Shown here one piece after another: positions 23,519-33,380 of a stretch of 64,000 nucleotides of DNA. The notes under the pieces are model-generated. The model saw only the letters and a list, made by a program, of their open reading frames with translations, did no database searches and was not told the origin of the DNA. The position numbers and the translations under genes were made by a program. This stretch comes from Fistulifera solaris (taxonomy: Eukaryota; Bacillariophyta; Bacillariophyceae; Naviculales; Stauroneidaceae), in the NCBI GenBank assembly GCA_030295235.1, contig AP026130.1, positions 62,001 to 126,000 on the forward strand, written 5' to 3'. Position 1 is the stretch's first letter. Each line of letters begins with the position of its first letter.

Positions 23519-25757
23519 TCACGGCACTGCAATTTGTGATTCCAGCCCGTCCGCCTCGTTCAAAATGTCATCAGCTGCTTTTTCGGCCATCATGTACACA
23601 GGAACCATGGGATAGAAGCCAGGTTGATCCGGAAAGACGCTTGCATCGACGATGCGCCAACGTTCAACACCACGAACTCGAAATTGTCCTACCACTGCCA
23701 TCTCATCGGTCCCCATTTTGGCAGTCCCTGTGGGATTTTGCCCCCAACCATTCGATCGGACCCAAGCTTTTACATCCTCAAACGACTCGACAGTATCGCC
23801 TTGAACAGCTTCTTTTCCAACAATTCCCAACCGCTGCAATCGACGATAGCAATTGCGAATTTCTTCTACCACGCGCCCCGTTTTGATCAAATCTTCTTCA
23901 TCGTATCCGTTGAAATCAATCTGCACCGAATCGAAGGGGTTCGCGGACGTCAATCGCACGGTGCCTTTGCTAGGACCAGTGCGGGGTGTGGATGTATTGA
24001 TGGTCAGCGTATCCTCTTCATTTTCATACAAAGCCATATCCACCCAGCCATCATTGTATCCTAGAAATTTGTTGACACCCATTTGAATGTACATGTCCGG
24101 ACGAGACAAGTTTGGATCTGTTTTGCGTTGAATCGCAATTAACGAACCGGGAGATGTGTACAAATTGGGAGATTGGCCATTCATAAATTCCACATAGCAC
24201 GGGTCTTCTTCGGGCGTGGGTTTGAGAAAGGTACAACCTTGTTGAAAGACTTTCCACGTGCTGGGCATTTGCCAATTCATGGTCGCTTCCAATTTGTCGG
24301 CAAGATTTTCGCCCACACCGGGTAAATCCACAAGGACGGGTATATTAAATTCCGTCAAATGTTCCTTGGGACCAATACCACTGAGCATGAGTATTTGCGG
24401 TGTATTGAAGGTCCCACCCGCTAATATGACTTCTTTCCGGGCGAAATAAGTGATTTCATTGTCTTCCTTGGTTTTTGTGCCCGTGGCTACGCTGTAGAGG
24501 GCTGTACCTGGTTGAACTTGAACGCCATACGCCCGGGGTGCCCCGTCATCGGTGACGTTCATTAAGACTTTTGTGACAAAGAGTTTTCTCGAACAATCAA
24601 AGTTCGAAAGGACTGTTCGGTCTAGTAAATCAAATCAGCCACGCTGGATCGCATGCAGCCTTTCGAAGAACGGATTGAGTTGGGTGTCAAATGCGCACCT
24701 TCCCGGAGATTTCCACCCAACGCATTGGCATCAAACAAAAGCAACGGCAACGTATTGCCATTCATGCGACGAAATCGTTGGAAGAATCGAGCGATTGGAT
24801 TCCGTGGCAACTGTGACAGCACAAAGTGACCGATTATAGTGTTGAGCTGGGTATCGAAAAAGGCACGGTCGGTTAAAGGGCCCAGATCGACTAAGCTGGT
24901 GCTCATAAATCCGTCAAAGCCGTGTCCTTTGTCGGAGAATCGACTGTTGCGCTTTGTATATTCACATTTTTCGATGCGCTGAAAACGTTCTCGCATTTTG
25001 GTTTCGGCAAATTCGTCATCGCCCGTGATTTTCTGCAGATTTGTGAAGAATTCTGGAAATGGATACATGGCCAGCATGGCGTTGTGTAGGGCCGATCCAC
25101 CAATGGCGGACGATCGTGGATATAACACAGAGTCACGACTAGTGATTGGACTCGACTCGACTCGTGAGGACCAACCAAATCGGAGCCGGGTTTTCTGCCA
25201 ACCGGGTCGGGTCGAGTTATGGCTCGGTTACGTCATGAGAATACATTAGTACTATAAGCGCTACAGTCAGTGTCGCAGCGACATCACATATACGACGCTG
25301 CGACATGACAAACGTACTGAATGTACATTCCAAGGCCAACTCGGTTCAACCGAGTTCATGAAAAATCAAAGCGAGCCGGGTCAAACTTGGTTCAACTCGG
25401 TTAACCCGGGTCAAAATATTGACTCGAGTCCAATCACTAGTCACGACCGGGATCAACGGCCGAGTTGGAGGGTCGAAATCGCCATTCAATCTCGGTGTCT
25501 TCGGTGGAAAGAGGCCACATGAGCGGCACTGTAGTGACCGGTTGGTCTGGATAACGAGGCCCAGCATCCAACAAGAGTGTCGAATAACCCGCTTCTGCCA
25601 ATCGGGATGCCAGTACACCACCACCCGCTCCTGCTCCGACTACGATATAATCATATGTGTTGTCATGACTCGAACGGCTTCGGTGGTTGTTGGGATCGGC
25701 ATCTGTTTGGTTTGATGCTGTTTTGTCCTTGGACGGTCGCGCCAGACTGCGGTACAT
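23519..25757 (-). pseudogene. GMC-family FAD oxidoreductase gene interrupted by a 300-bp MITE
   Basis: Removing the element at 25140-25439 with one 8-bp duplication, and adding one base at the AAA run 24627-24629, restores 643 residues. The N-terminus has the FAD-binding DYIVVGAGAGGGVLASRLAEAG. The GMC signature YPRSSAIGGSALHNAM lies just beyond the insertion. GGTFNTPQILMLSGIGP is GMC signature 2, and WRIVDASVFPDQPGFYP and AEKAADDIL close the family C-terminus. GMC enzymes oxidise alcohols (choline, glucose, aryl or fatty alcohols); the substrate is unknown. A further 1-base change just upstream would join MRLFITLI to this frame as a signal peptide, which is speculative. With the insert, translation stops after DPGRD, so this copy cannot make the full enzyme unless the element is removed from RNA, and no canonical GT-AG pair would do that in frame. 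Confidence 0.88.
25140..25439. mobile_element. hAT-like MITE, 300 bp, inserted in the GMC gene
   Basis: Terminal inverted repeats TAGTGATTGGACTCGA / TCGAGTCCAATCACTA bound exactly 300 bp. They are flanked by a perfect 8-bp target-site duplication GTCACGAC (25132-25139 and 25440-25447). Eight-base duplications and TAG-type termini are typical of the hAT superfamily. Sub-terminal GGGTC/GACTCG and AACTCGGTT motifs recur inside. No transposase is encoded, so it is non-autonomous. The perfect duplication means a recent insertion. Confidence 0.93.
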
Positions 25758-26572
25758 GCAATGCGTAGCTAGTAATAAGAGTAATAAAGAGTCTCATTCT
25801 TTTGTGTTTGTTTCGTAATGTTGAAAATGATGATGGGTTTTCTTTTGCGTTGTGATGGATGAAAGATCGTCCTCGTTTTTTTTGTGGCCGGTCGTCGCGC
25901 ATCGGCCATACTTGTACTAGCTGGTACCTACTAATGAACGATACCAAAGTATCTTTTATGGGTGGTCAGTACTATCTTTTGTATAGAACAAAAATCGTTT
26001 CTGACCTAATAGAGAAATGAAGCATCTGCGTGACGTTTTCGTTACCGCTAAGACAAATGTAGGAAAGAGTTCGATGACGTATGTCAAGACGTTTTGTGCA
26101 TCACTACGCGTCGGGAACTTTGCCAGCCAGAAAAGCAGAAAGTCTTCGTTGGAATTCGCGACCGTTTTGTTGCAGAACGGCAAGTGTGTCACTTTTTCAC
26201 CAAACTTCCGAAGTCGAACGACAGAACTTCATCGCATTGTCTCATAACTTCGTATTAGAGCTCCTTCACTTTCTTACGTCAATTACCTTTCTTCACGGCA
26301 TTTTCCAGCTCAAAGCTCACAGACAACTCAGAGCCCGACTCACAGCTTCAATCTCTGACGGATAAAAAGTGTAGATGAGCAAGAGCTAACTTCAATGACG
26401 TAGACGCCATGTGCCGATTGCCATCTCGGAACTTGTTATTTCTCCACTTCTCCGCCTGACGGCTTTTTTTCTGATCGTTCCATCCTTCGATCTTTGTGGA
26501 ACATCTTTCAAAGATCTCATTCTTTTTCGTTTTTGATTTTGTGTTGGCATTCAACAAGTTTTTGTCTTCTTC
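25758..26572. other. Intergenic region, no gene seen
   Basis: About 800 bases between the GMC gene start and the next plus-strand gene. Short open frames exist on both strands but have no recognisable content. Confidence 0.4.
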
Positions 26573-27120
26573 ATGAAACTGACGGCTCATTGGGGATCCG
26601 TCTTGTATTTGTCTTGCTCATTGTTCTTGTTGCATCCGATTGCGGCCGCTCTTTGTGAAACTACTACCGAAGGACTCACTGGACTGGGAGAAGAATTTAC
26701 CTTTCCGTCGAAACTATCGATTGTCGATTTCTCGGCATCGGTGACTTACACTACTTTGGCACAAGGTAAGAGTATATGAATGAATTTAGTGTCTTGTTTT
26801 TTTATTGTAAGCTCGTTCTCTTACTCATCCTTGTTTTGCTTTTAGGCGCAACACCCTTTGTCAAAATCATCGCCGCGTCGGAACAGCCGGTCGTTTCTCT
26901 CGGCGAAGACGGTACACTGACGATTGCCCCCGAAGGCTGCAGCGTAGAAGGAGCTCCTGTTGAAGGCGTTCCCTCGGCCCCATCGCCTGTACAAGCTCCT
27001 GTCGAAGGAGGAACCGACGGAGGTGCTCCAGCCGTTGCACCGGAAACTCCGACCGCCAGTAGTGCCGCAACAACCGCTACACTCTTTTCTCTTCCGTTCT
27101 TTTGCCCGTCAACAAGATGA
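26573..27120 (+). CDS. Small secreted Pro/Ala/Val-rich protein of unknown function (2 exons)
   Basis: Exon 1 (26573-26765) and exon 2 (26846-27120) flank an 80-bp intron (GTAAGAG donor, TTGCTTTTAG acceptor) and together encode 155 residues. There is a signal peptide (MKLTAHWGSVLYLSCSLFLLHPIAAA), a short beta-rich domain, then a low-complexity Val-Glu-Gly/Ala-Pro stretch like a cell-wall or GPI stalk. The end LFSLPFFCPSTR is an odd C-terminus, and the stop overlaps the start of the amidase gene by four bases (ATGA). A one-base slip in the TTTT run near 27099-27102 may hide a longer hydrophobic tail, so the true end is uncertain. Confidence 0.55.
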
Positions 27121-29124
27121 CTTCGTTGTTCACGACGTTGACGCTGCTCTCTACCTTTGCCTACGTGCAGGGTTCGAATCATGAAGGCTCATGCATTCCG
27201 ACTTTGACCATTGAGATTGGTGTGCCGGAAACGGCACCTGTTCGACAGAACTTTGGTGAAACCGACCACTACTTGGCCGCGACGGTCGACACTGTGACGT
27301 GGGGATACTACGATCCGACGGCGACGGCCGAGACGGCGGCCTTGACGATGGCCTCGGGTGAGACGGTAACTGTAGAAGTCATTACGCATCATTCGAGTCA
27401 TGATTACGCAAAGATGATTCGTGGTGATCCGGCGATTGAAGAAATCTTTTACTGGTCGGACAACCAAACAGAAGCCACGAAGAATGAACCCAAACTCCCC
27501 GGAACGGGTGTCCATTTGGTGACGGGCCCGATCAACGTAGAAGGTGCCATGCCCGGTGATATTCTTCAAGTCGACATCCTTGAGTTGGATCCTCGTTACA
27601 ATGTAAGTCGTGTGTAACCGTGAAATCACTTGTCGCTGGTTCGTTCGTCTCATTTGTTGTTCTTTTGTATATCATATTGTTTCCTTCAAAAGCCCGTTAC
27701 TGGACGCTGCTACGGAACCAATTCTCAAAAGTTTGCCGGATACCAGTATCGCGTTGGCGAAAAGCGTGATGGAACTCCCTACGTTCGTACGGGTGGAACG
27801 GAAGCAATCACGGTGTTTGAATTCATTGAAGACGATGCTTCCAACATGTTGTACGGGGCGCCTGTTTACATGTAAGTCATTCTCTCTTGATGGATTGTCG
27901 TATTGCTTGTCGTGTCTATCGTGCTCACAGAAATGTCCTCTATTCAGGTATCGTTTCCCCAACATGACGGATCTGGACGGAAACAACCGCACGATTGATA
28001 ACAATCCCTCGGTCACTGTTCCACATGAATTCAACCACGGCTACAATGGAACACTTTTGGAAGAAGATCCCATTGTCTACCCTCCCGGATACGATGCGAC
28101 TTTTGTAAGTACAAAAAGGCAACAACGATGGTCATGGTCGATGAGATAGCAAATAATAATTGTCACTCACACTTGTTTCCCGTTCACATAGGTCACGGAC
28201 GAAGGCGGCATCTTGTATTTGAGCCCGGAACAAGCCCAATTGGACTGGAAAATCCCATTGCGTCCCCACATTGGTACACTGGCGGTCATGCCCAACAATA
28301 CCGGCAATTACTTGGACGAAGAAGCGCAAGGCGGTGCCAGTACCATTCCTCCGTCCCGCTTCGGTGGCAACATTGATGATTGGCGCATTGGCAAGGGTGG
28401 CACCATGTATTATAAAGTGGAAGTACCCGGAGCATTGTTGTTGGTCGGAGACACGCACGCGGCGCAGGGTGATTCGGAATTGGCCGGGACGGCCATGGAA
28501 ACCAGCATGACGGCCAAGTTGCGTGTGACGTTGCACAAGGCGGATAGTTTGCCCAAGATTGTGTCGACCGTCGAATGGCCGTTGTTGGAAACGTCCGACA
28601 AATTTGTTGTGCACGGATTCGCGTTTGCGAATTATTTGGATGAATTGGAAGATCCGTCGACGATCTTTGATGAAGGTGCTAGTTTGGATCAGGCCATGCA
28701 AGACTGTTTTGTCAAGACGCGTGATTGGTTGATGGATGTGTACGACCTGTTGGAAGAGGAAACGATTGCGCTGATGACAACTTCAGTGGATTTCGGTATT
28801 ACGCAAGTTGTAGATGGTAACTGGGGTGTGCATGCGGACATTCCGAAATGGGTCTTTGATGATTCTGGAGCTCCCTACGATTATTCTTGCACAACTTCTC
28901 AAGGACCTGGTCGTCGTCGTCGTCGTGGCCTCTTGAATCATCGTGAACGTCGTTCTTTGTTTGCCAAGATGGTGGGTGATGATGTCGAAATGGATGTTTA
29001 TGCTTCTCAGTTGTACAACAAAGTGACCGCCTCTTGCGCCGCCTGTGGAGATCATCACATGCGTGAATTGTTGGCGGAGAAGTTGGTTCATGCCAAGTTG
29101 GATTTCGCTCATGCGCGTGCTTAA
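27117..29124 (+). CDS. Acetamidase/formamidase family enzyme, secreted (4 exons)
   Basis: Exons 27117-27602, 27693-27871, 27948-28104 and 28192-29124, all with GTAAG donors and AG acceptors, give 584 residues in frame. After a signal peptide (MTSLFTTLTLLSTFAYVQG) comes the FmdA/AmdA fold: ATVDTVTWGYY, the metal-site region THHSSHDYAKM, VTGPINVEGAMPGD, PRPHIGTLAVMP-like LRPHIGTLAVMPNN and the GDTHAAQGDSE motif that marks this family. It would hydrolyse formamide or short amides to ammonia and acid, perhaps for nitrogen scavenging; secretion is inferred from the signal. A basic RRRRRGLL stretch and an extended C-terminal tail (about 80 residues) are additions to the family core. No frame damage. 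Confidence 0.88.
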
Positions 29125-29595
29125 AAGTCAGTTTCAATGACATGATAATTATAAACCAAACAAATAAAGGTCTGGAATGGTTGAAAGTATAGTAACATAG
29201 TTGCTCTGTTTGCTCTTGTTTCGACTTTTTACCATTCCGTTGGAAATGCAGAGTACTGTTTCACTGAGCCTACAACACTTGCCTCTTGTCGTACCAGGGC
29301 ACACGCGCGCGCACCCTCGAACACTCTGCACCGTTTACCTTTTGGTTGGCCTTTTGAGATGAACGACAATAATAGAGCAACAGAGACAATGATCATTGAT
29401 CTTTCCTCCGCATTTCGTGTTCTTCGGTCTCTCATTCTGAAATAAATAACTTGAGCTGCTAGTCGGCTTCAGTAATCGCTGATTCATTCGTTTCGCAAAT
29501 ATTCGCTGGATAGGAAAAGAGCTAGAAAAGCAACTACTATATTGCTATCATCCGTTGTCGCGAAGAGGAAATTATTATTATCATTATTTTTCAAC
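29125..29595. other. Intergenic region, no gene seen
   Basis: About 470 bases between two plus-strand genes. It serves as 3' end of the amidase and promoter of the SET gene. No defined element can be pointed out. Confidence 0.35.
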
Positions 29596-31166
29596 ATGAA
29601 CCCTTCATTTCCTTATTTCCTATTCTGGATAATAACAGCGACTCCTGCGACGGCGTTTCCTTTTGCCGTGAAAACACACGGCCCAAAAGCTGTCTTTACA
29701 ACCCTACAATTATCCTCCTCATCGAGCATGACTTCGTTAGACGCAAGAGCGGAACAATTGATGCAGGAAAGTCAAAAACGGTTGGGAAATAAAGTCAAAA
29801 TTGGCCCTACAACAACACATCGCTTGGGATTGATTGCCACAGAACGTATTGCGAAAGGACAAGTGATCTTGTCGTTGCCCTGTGAGAACAACAACGACGA
29901 CACATTCCCCGTCTTGACGGTTATGACAGCGAAACAAGTCTTTCAAGATGTTCTGCCGGATTCGTTTGATAGCTGGACCGGCGATGCGGGATTGTTGGCC
30001 ATGTTATTGTTGCATCATGTGGCACACGATGCCAACACGCCTATGCCCTTCCGCACCGCGTGGTTGCAGGCGTTGCCGACCATGGAAGAAATGACGCATC
30101 ATCCGTATTTTTGGTCCGAAGCCGATCAAGAAGTATTGCAAATGTCTTCCACGAACAAAATATATCAACGACTCGATGATATGGAAGAAGATTTCGCGTG
30201 GTGGAAGAAACAAGTCCTCGATGTGAATCGGCAACGATTTCGGAGTCCGTCCACGACCAGCCGTGCTTTTCGTGGACCGGCTTTCAATGGGCCATGGCCG
30301 TGATTCAATCGCGGAGTTTCTTTTTGGATGGTGCTTTGCGATGCATTCCGTTGTTGGATATGTGCAATCATGACGATGCCGCGGAAGAAATTCAGACGGC
30401 GAGTGCGGGTGGATTCTTTGGCAGTGGTGGCAACAAGAACGCGCAATTGATTGCCGATCGCAATTACGAAGTAGGACAAGAAGTGTTTTGCTCGTACGGT
30501 CCGAAAAGTGCGGCCGATTACTTGTTGGAGCACGGGTTTTGTCCCGAGCAGTGTTGGAAGACGGCCGTCTCGGAATTGACCTTTGAGCTCGATCCGAACG
30601 ATCGTTTCCGTGACGACAAATTAGATATTTTGGAATTTGAAACGTACGATCAGGCACCAATGGATCCGGTACAAACCTTTGATGTCGTCAGTAGTACGAG
30701 TACAGGAACTACGCAGACCGATGGATCGCCCGATCCCGCCATGATGCAATTTCTGCGTCTATGCAAGTTGGGCAGCACCGATGCTTTCTTGTTGGAAAGC
30801 ATTTTCCGTAAAGACGTTTGGGGATTCATGGCGTTGCCCGTGAGTGAATCAAATGAATTGGCTGTCGTGAATACCATTGCTGAAACGTGTCAACGGGCGC
30901 TGGATGAATTCAATGAATGTGCCGATGATCGAGGTCCTGAAGTGTGTAAGAAACTGCGACAAGCGGAGACGTGGGCCTTGAGCAAGACGATTGCCTTCGT
31001 GCAAAGAGAAAAGGAAGCTTTGGATTTGAAAGAGTACTATCAGGAACGACGATTAAAAGACCTGGGATTGGATTCCGAGTGGTCACCCGAAGATGACGAT
31101 ATGGTGGGGGATGATCTAAGTTTTGGGCAAACTAGAGCACCCGGTGGTGCCGATTACGATTGGTAA
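29596..31166 (+). CDS. SET-domain methyltransferase of the Rubisco LSMT type, plastid presequence (one 1-base frame change)
   Basis: The start at MNPSFPYFLFW gives a signal peptide ending TPATA followed by FPF, a clear diatom bipartite plastid presequence. Adding one base near 30238-30241 gives 523 residues and restores VHDQPCFSWTGFQWAMAVIQSRSFF. SET features are HRLGLIATERIAKGQVILSL at the N-terminal part, PLLDMCNHDD (the NH motif of SET) and FCSYGPKSAADYLLEHGF. A C-terminal Rubisco-LSMT substrate-binding domain follows. Relatives methylate lysines on Rubisco large subunit, fructose-bisphosphate aldolase or ribosomal proteins; the substrate here is unknown. Confidence 0.87.
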
Positions 31167-31933
31167 TCAGTGTAGTTAGCTATGCACATCTTAATATGTG
31201 ATATAAGTCGTCTAGTAGGAAAATGTGTACTGTGAAATTTTTCAAATGGGCTATGGTTGGCTTTTAGCTATTACTCCATTTTCTCGAGAAGCAGATACTC
31301 AGATACTCATGATTCATGACTGAAACGCAGTCATGGTGAAAAACTGAGTACACTTAGCACCTATAATAGACACTTGACACAGCGACCTCCGAGTCGTCTG
31401 TTCCATATCTTGATTAAAAAACGCATTGCAAATGTTGCGGTCGGCTATTGTTTTGTATTGAAGACAAAAGTACTTTCATGATCTTGTAAAGGGAACAAAG
31501 GTTGTAAGTCACAATGGTAGGTGTTCATGACTGAAAAGCAGTAATGGTGAAAAACGTCGTCTACGCTACTGGTCTATATTGGTAACTAATACCCCTTTAT
31601 CTTCCGTAAGGAATCGATTCACGGGGTAATAAATGCTACGGAGTATTTGAATTTATTTCTGTATCATTAAAAAGCTCGAAGCTTGTTCCATCGCGCAGGA
31701 TGGACGAAAGGCATGATTTTAGAGTGAGGATCCAAAATGTGATTCAGGACTGGAATTTAGTCGTGGTACGTTTGGAGACGCGCAACGACATGATCACGAA
31801 ATCCCAACCATCGAACATAAATGAAAACAAGGAAATAATGATGTGACGACAAATAATAATAATAATAACAGAGTTTCATAAGTGAGAGGGTTGCAGAAGA
31901 GATAACAGGTAAATATTATAATTGATCAGAATT
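31167..31933. other. Intergenic region with three spaced palindromic repeats
   Basis: About 770 bases between two plus-strand genes. Apart from the repeat array (listed separately) and an AATAATAATAATAA tract near 31853-31868, nothing is seen. Confidence 0.5.
31315..31770 (+). repeat. Second array of the ~210-bp spaced GACTGAA...CAGTC element
   Basis: CATGACTGAAACGCAGTC (31315), CATGACTGAAAAGCAGTA (31526) and a worn copy GACTGGAATTTAGTC (about 31748), spaced 211 and about 218 bp. CTATAAT and CTATATT boxes follow 46-48 bases after the first two. The stretch 31388-31455 also resembles 18890-18955 (CATCTTGAATCAAAA...GTTGCAAATGCTTC against CATATCTTGATTAAAA...ATTGCAAATGTTGC), so the repeat unit is longer than the palindrome. 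Orientation is that of the downstream gene. Confidence 0.75.
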
Positions 31934-33310
31934 ATGCTTCTTCTTCCTTTTCTTCTTATGGGAATGAGAGTGGCGTCGGGCAGGGCTTTTGTCCTTCCGC
32001 AAAGGCGTATAGCGGCGCCATTGCCGCGTCCTCCATCAACACGTCTTTACAATCTCTTGACACCAACAACAACGGCAGCCGCTGCATTGACGACTTCTGC
32101 CTTGACAGGAATGTGGATGGAACGTCGGAAACCGAATTCCGGGATTTTGACGTCTTTGATGGTTTCTTCTGTCGTCTTTTCTCGGATGGCTCCGACCACG
32201 CATTTTCTGTATGATCGATGTTGGGATACGTTTTTACCCGCTTCTTTGGCTTTGTTGTTAATGGGAATGCCACAAAGCAATCAAGACATCAATCAACGAG
32301 AGGAAATTGTTGATACTTCATATTTGAAGGCTCATTCGATTCGTGCCGTGGTTGGTCGTTTGGCTGGGCCGTTTGCGGTGGCTTCGATGGGATCGTTAAT
32401 TGGTTGTACTACGGCGTTTTTCGTGTGTCGCGGTATTTTCCGCCCAGTCGATGCCGCTTGGGCCGGTGCTTGTTTGTCAGCTTCGTTTGTGGGCGGATCG
32501 GTCAATTTCTTGGCCACGGCAGCTTGGATTGCTTCACAAAGAGGAGGAAGAACGGCTACCACTTTGGTGAGTGCCATGACGGCGGCCGATCTCATTGTCA
32601 TGGCGATTTATTTTGCCATTATGGCCGCTGCAACACAGTCGGTGTCGTTGGAACGTTGGTTTCAGCGAACGCAAAAACAGGATGGTCAGGTGGATCCAAC
32701 ACGCACAACAACTTCTTCCGCAAGTGACACCAATATCTCGTCCTCTTCGGTTCCATCGGCAATATCCACATTTCACGTTCCTACTGCCTTGCTCATTACC
32801 ACTATCGCGCTAACATTGGTTCGGGTCGGACAAACAGTAGAGCGAATCTGTTCCGCTTACATTCCTGGCATGGCGTGTGCCTTTTTAGCGGCCGTCACTC
32901 CGGGAATTCGACGGTATTTGCCCGCACGAGTGACGGCAACGGCACCACCGTTATCGCAATTCTGTTTCTTCTTGTTGTTTGCCGCCGTGGGAGTGACCGC
33001 CGATTTGCAAGCGGCACTACAATCGGGGCCCGCGTGTCTCATCTTTGCGGCCGTGGCCCTTCTTCTGCATGGTGTTGTATTAATGGTAGGAGGAAAATAT
33101 TGTCTCACGGGGCGTTCGAAATTCATGGATTGTCTTATTGCGTCGAATGCGGCCATTGGTGGACCGGCTACGGCAGCGACATTTTGTGGAACCTTGCCGG
33201 ACAATACTCAGGCGCTTACCATTGCTGCCACAATATGGGGCGTGTTTGGGTACGCCATTGGAACTACCGTGGGAGTCGGAATGTATCGATTCCTTTCGAT
33301 GTTTGTATGA
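31934..33310 (+). CDS. DUF819-family multi-pass membrane protein, probably plastid envelope
   Basis: Single exon, 458 residues from the ATG at 31934. The N-terminus is a signal peptide followed by GRAFVLPQRR, a likely plastid presequence. About ten hydrophobic segments follow. DUF819 signatures are FVGGSVNFLATAAW (the GGSxNF motif) and the AADLIVMAIYF segment. The central polar loop is Gln/Thr/Ser-rich. The second half carries FFLLFAAVGVTADLQA and SNAAIGGPATAATFCG, typical of this carboxylate/cation-transporter-like fold. DUF819 proteins are uncharacterised; plant and bacterial members resemble transporters by topology only. Confidence 0.85.
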   Translation: MLLLPFLLMGMRVASGRAFVLPQRRIAAPLPRPPSTRLYNLLTPTTTAAAALTTSALTGMWMERRKPNSGILTSLMVSSVVFSRMAPTTHFLYDRCWDTFLPASLALLLMGMPQSNQDINQREEIVDTSYLKAHSIRAVVGRLAGPFAVASMGSLIGCTTAFFVCRGIFRPVDAAWAGACLSASFVGGSVNFLATAAWIASQRGGRTATTLVSAMTAADLIVMAIYFAIMAAATQSVSLERWFQRTQKQDGQVDPTRTTTSSASDTNISSSSVPSAISTFHVPTALLITTIALTLVRVGQTVERICSAYIPGMACAFLAAVTPGIRRYLPARVTATAPPLSQFCFFLLFAAVGVTADLQAALQSGPACLIFAAVALLLHGVVLMVGGKYCLTGRSKFMDCLIASNAAIGGPATAATFCGTLPDNTQALTIAATIWGVFGYAIGTTVGVGMYRFLSMFV

Positions 33311-33380
33311 AAACGTCTCGAAAGGAATAAAAACGGCACAGAGCGGTATGAAATTGCCTAATTATTATTGGACGCTAGTC

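Noticed and set aside
25132-25447. Splicing of the MITE as an intron of the GMC gene
   Set aside because: I tried the GT and AG positions at the ends; none gives a GT-AG pair that restores the frame (a removal of 308 bases or an equivalent phase is needed).
26017-26365. Two overlapping short plus-strand frames between the GMC and secreted-protein genes
   Set aside because: No domain, no signal peptide, and frame lengths are within chance for this base composition.
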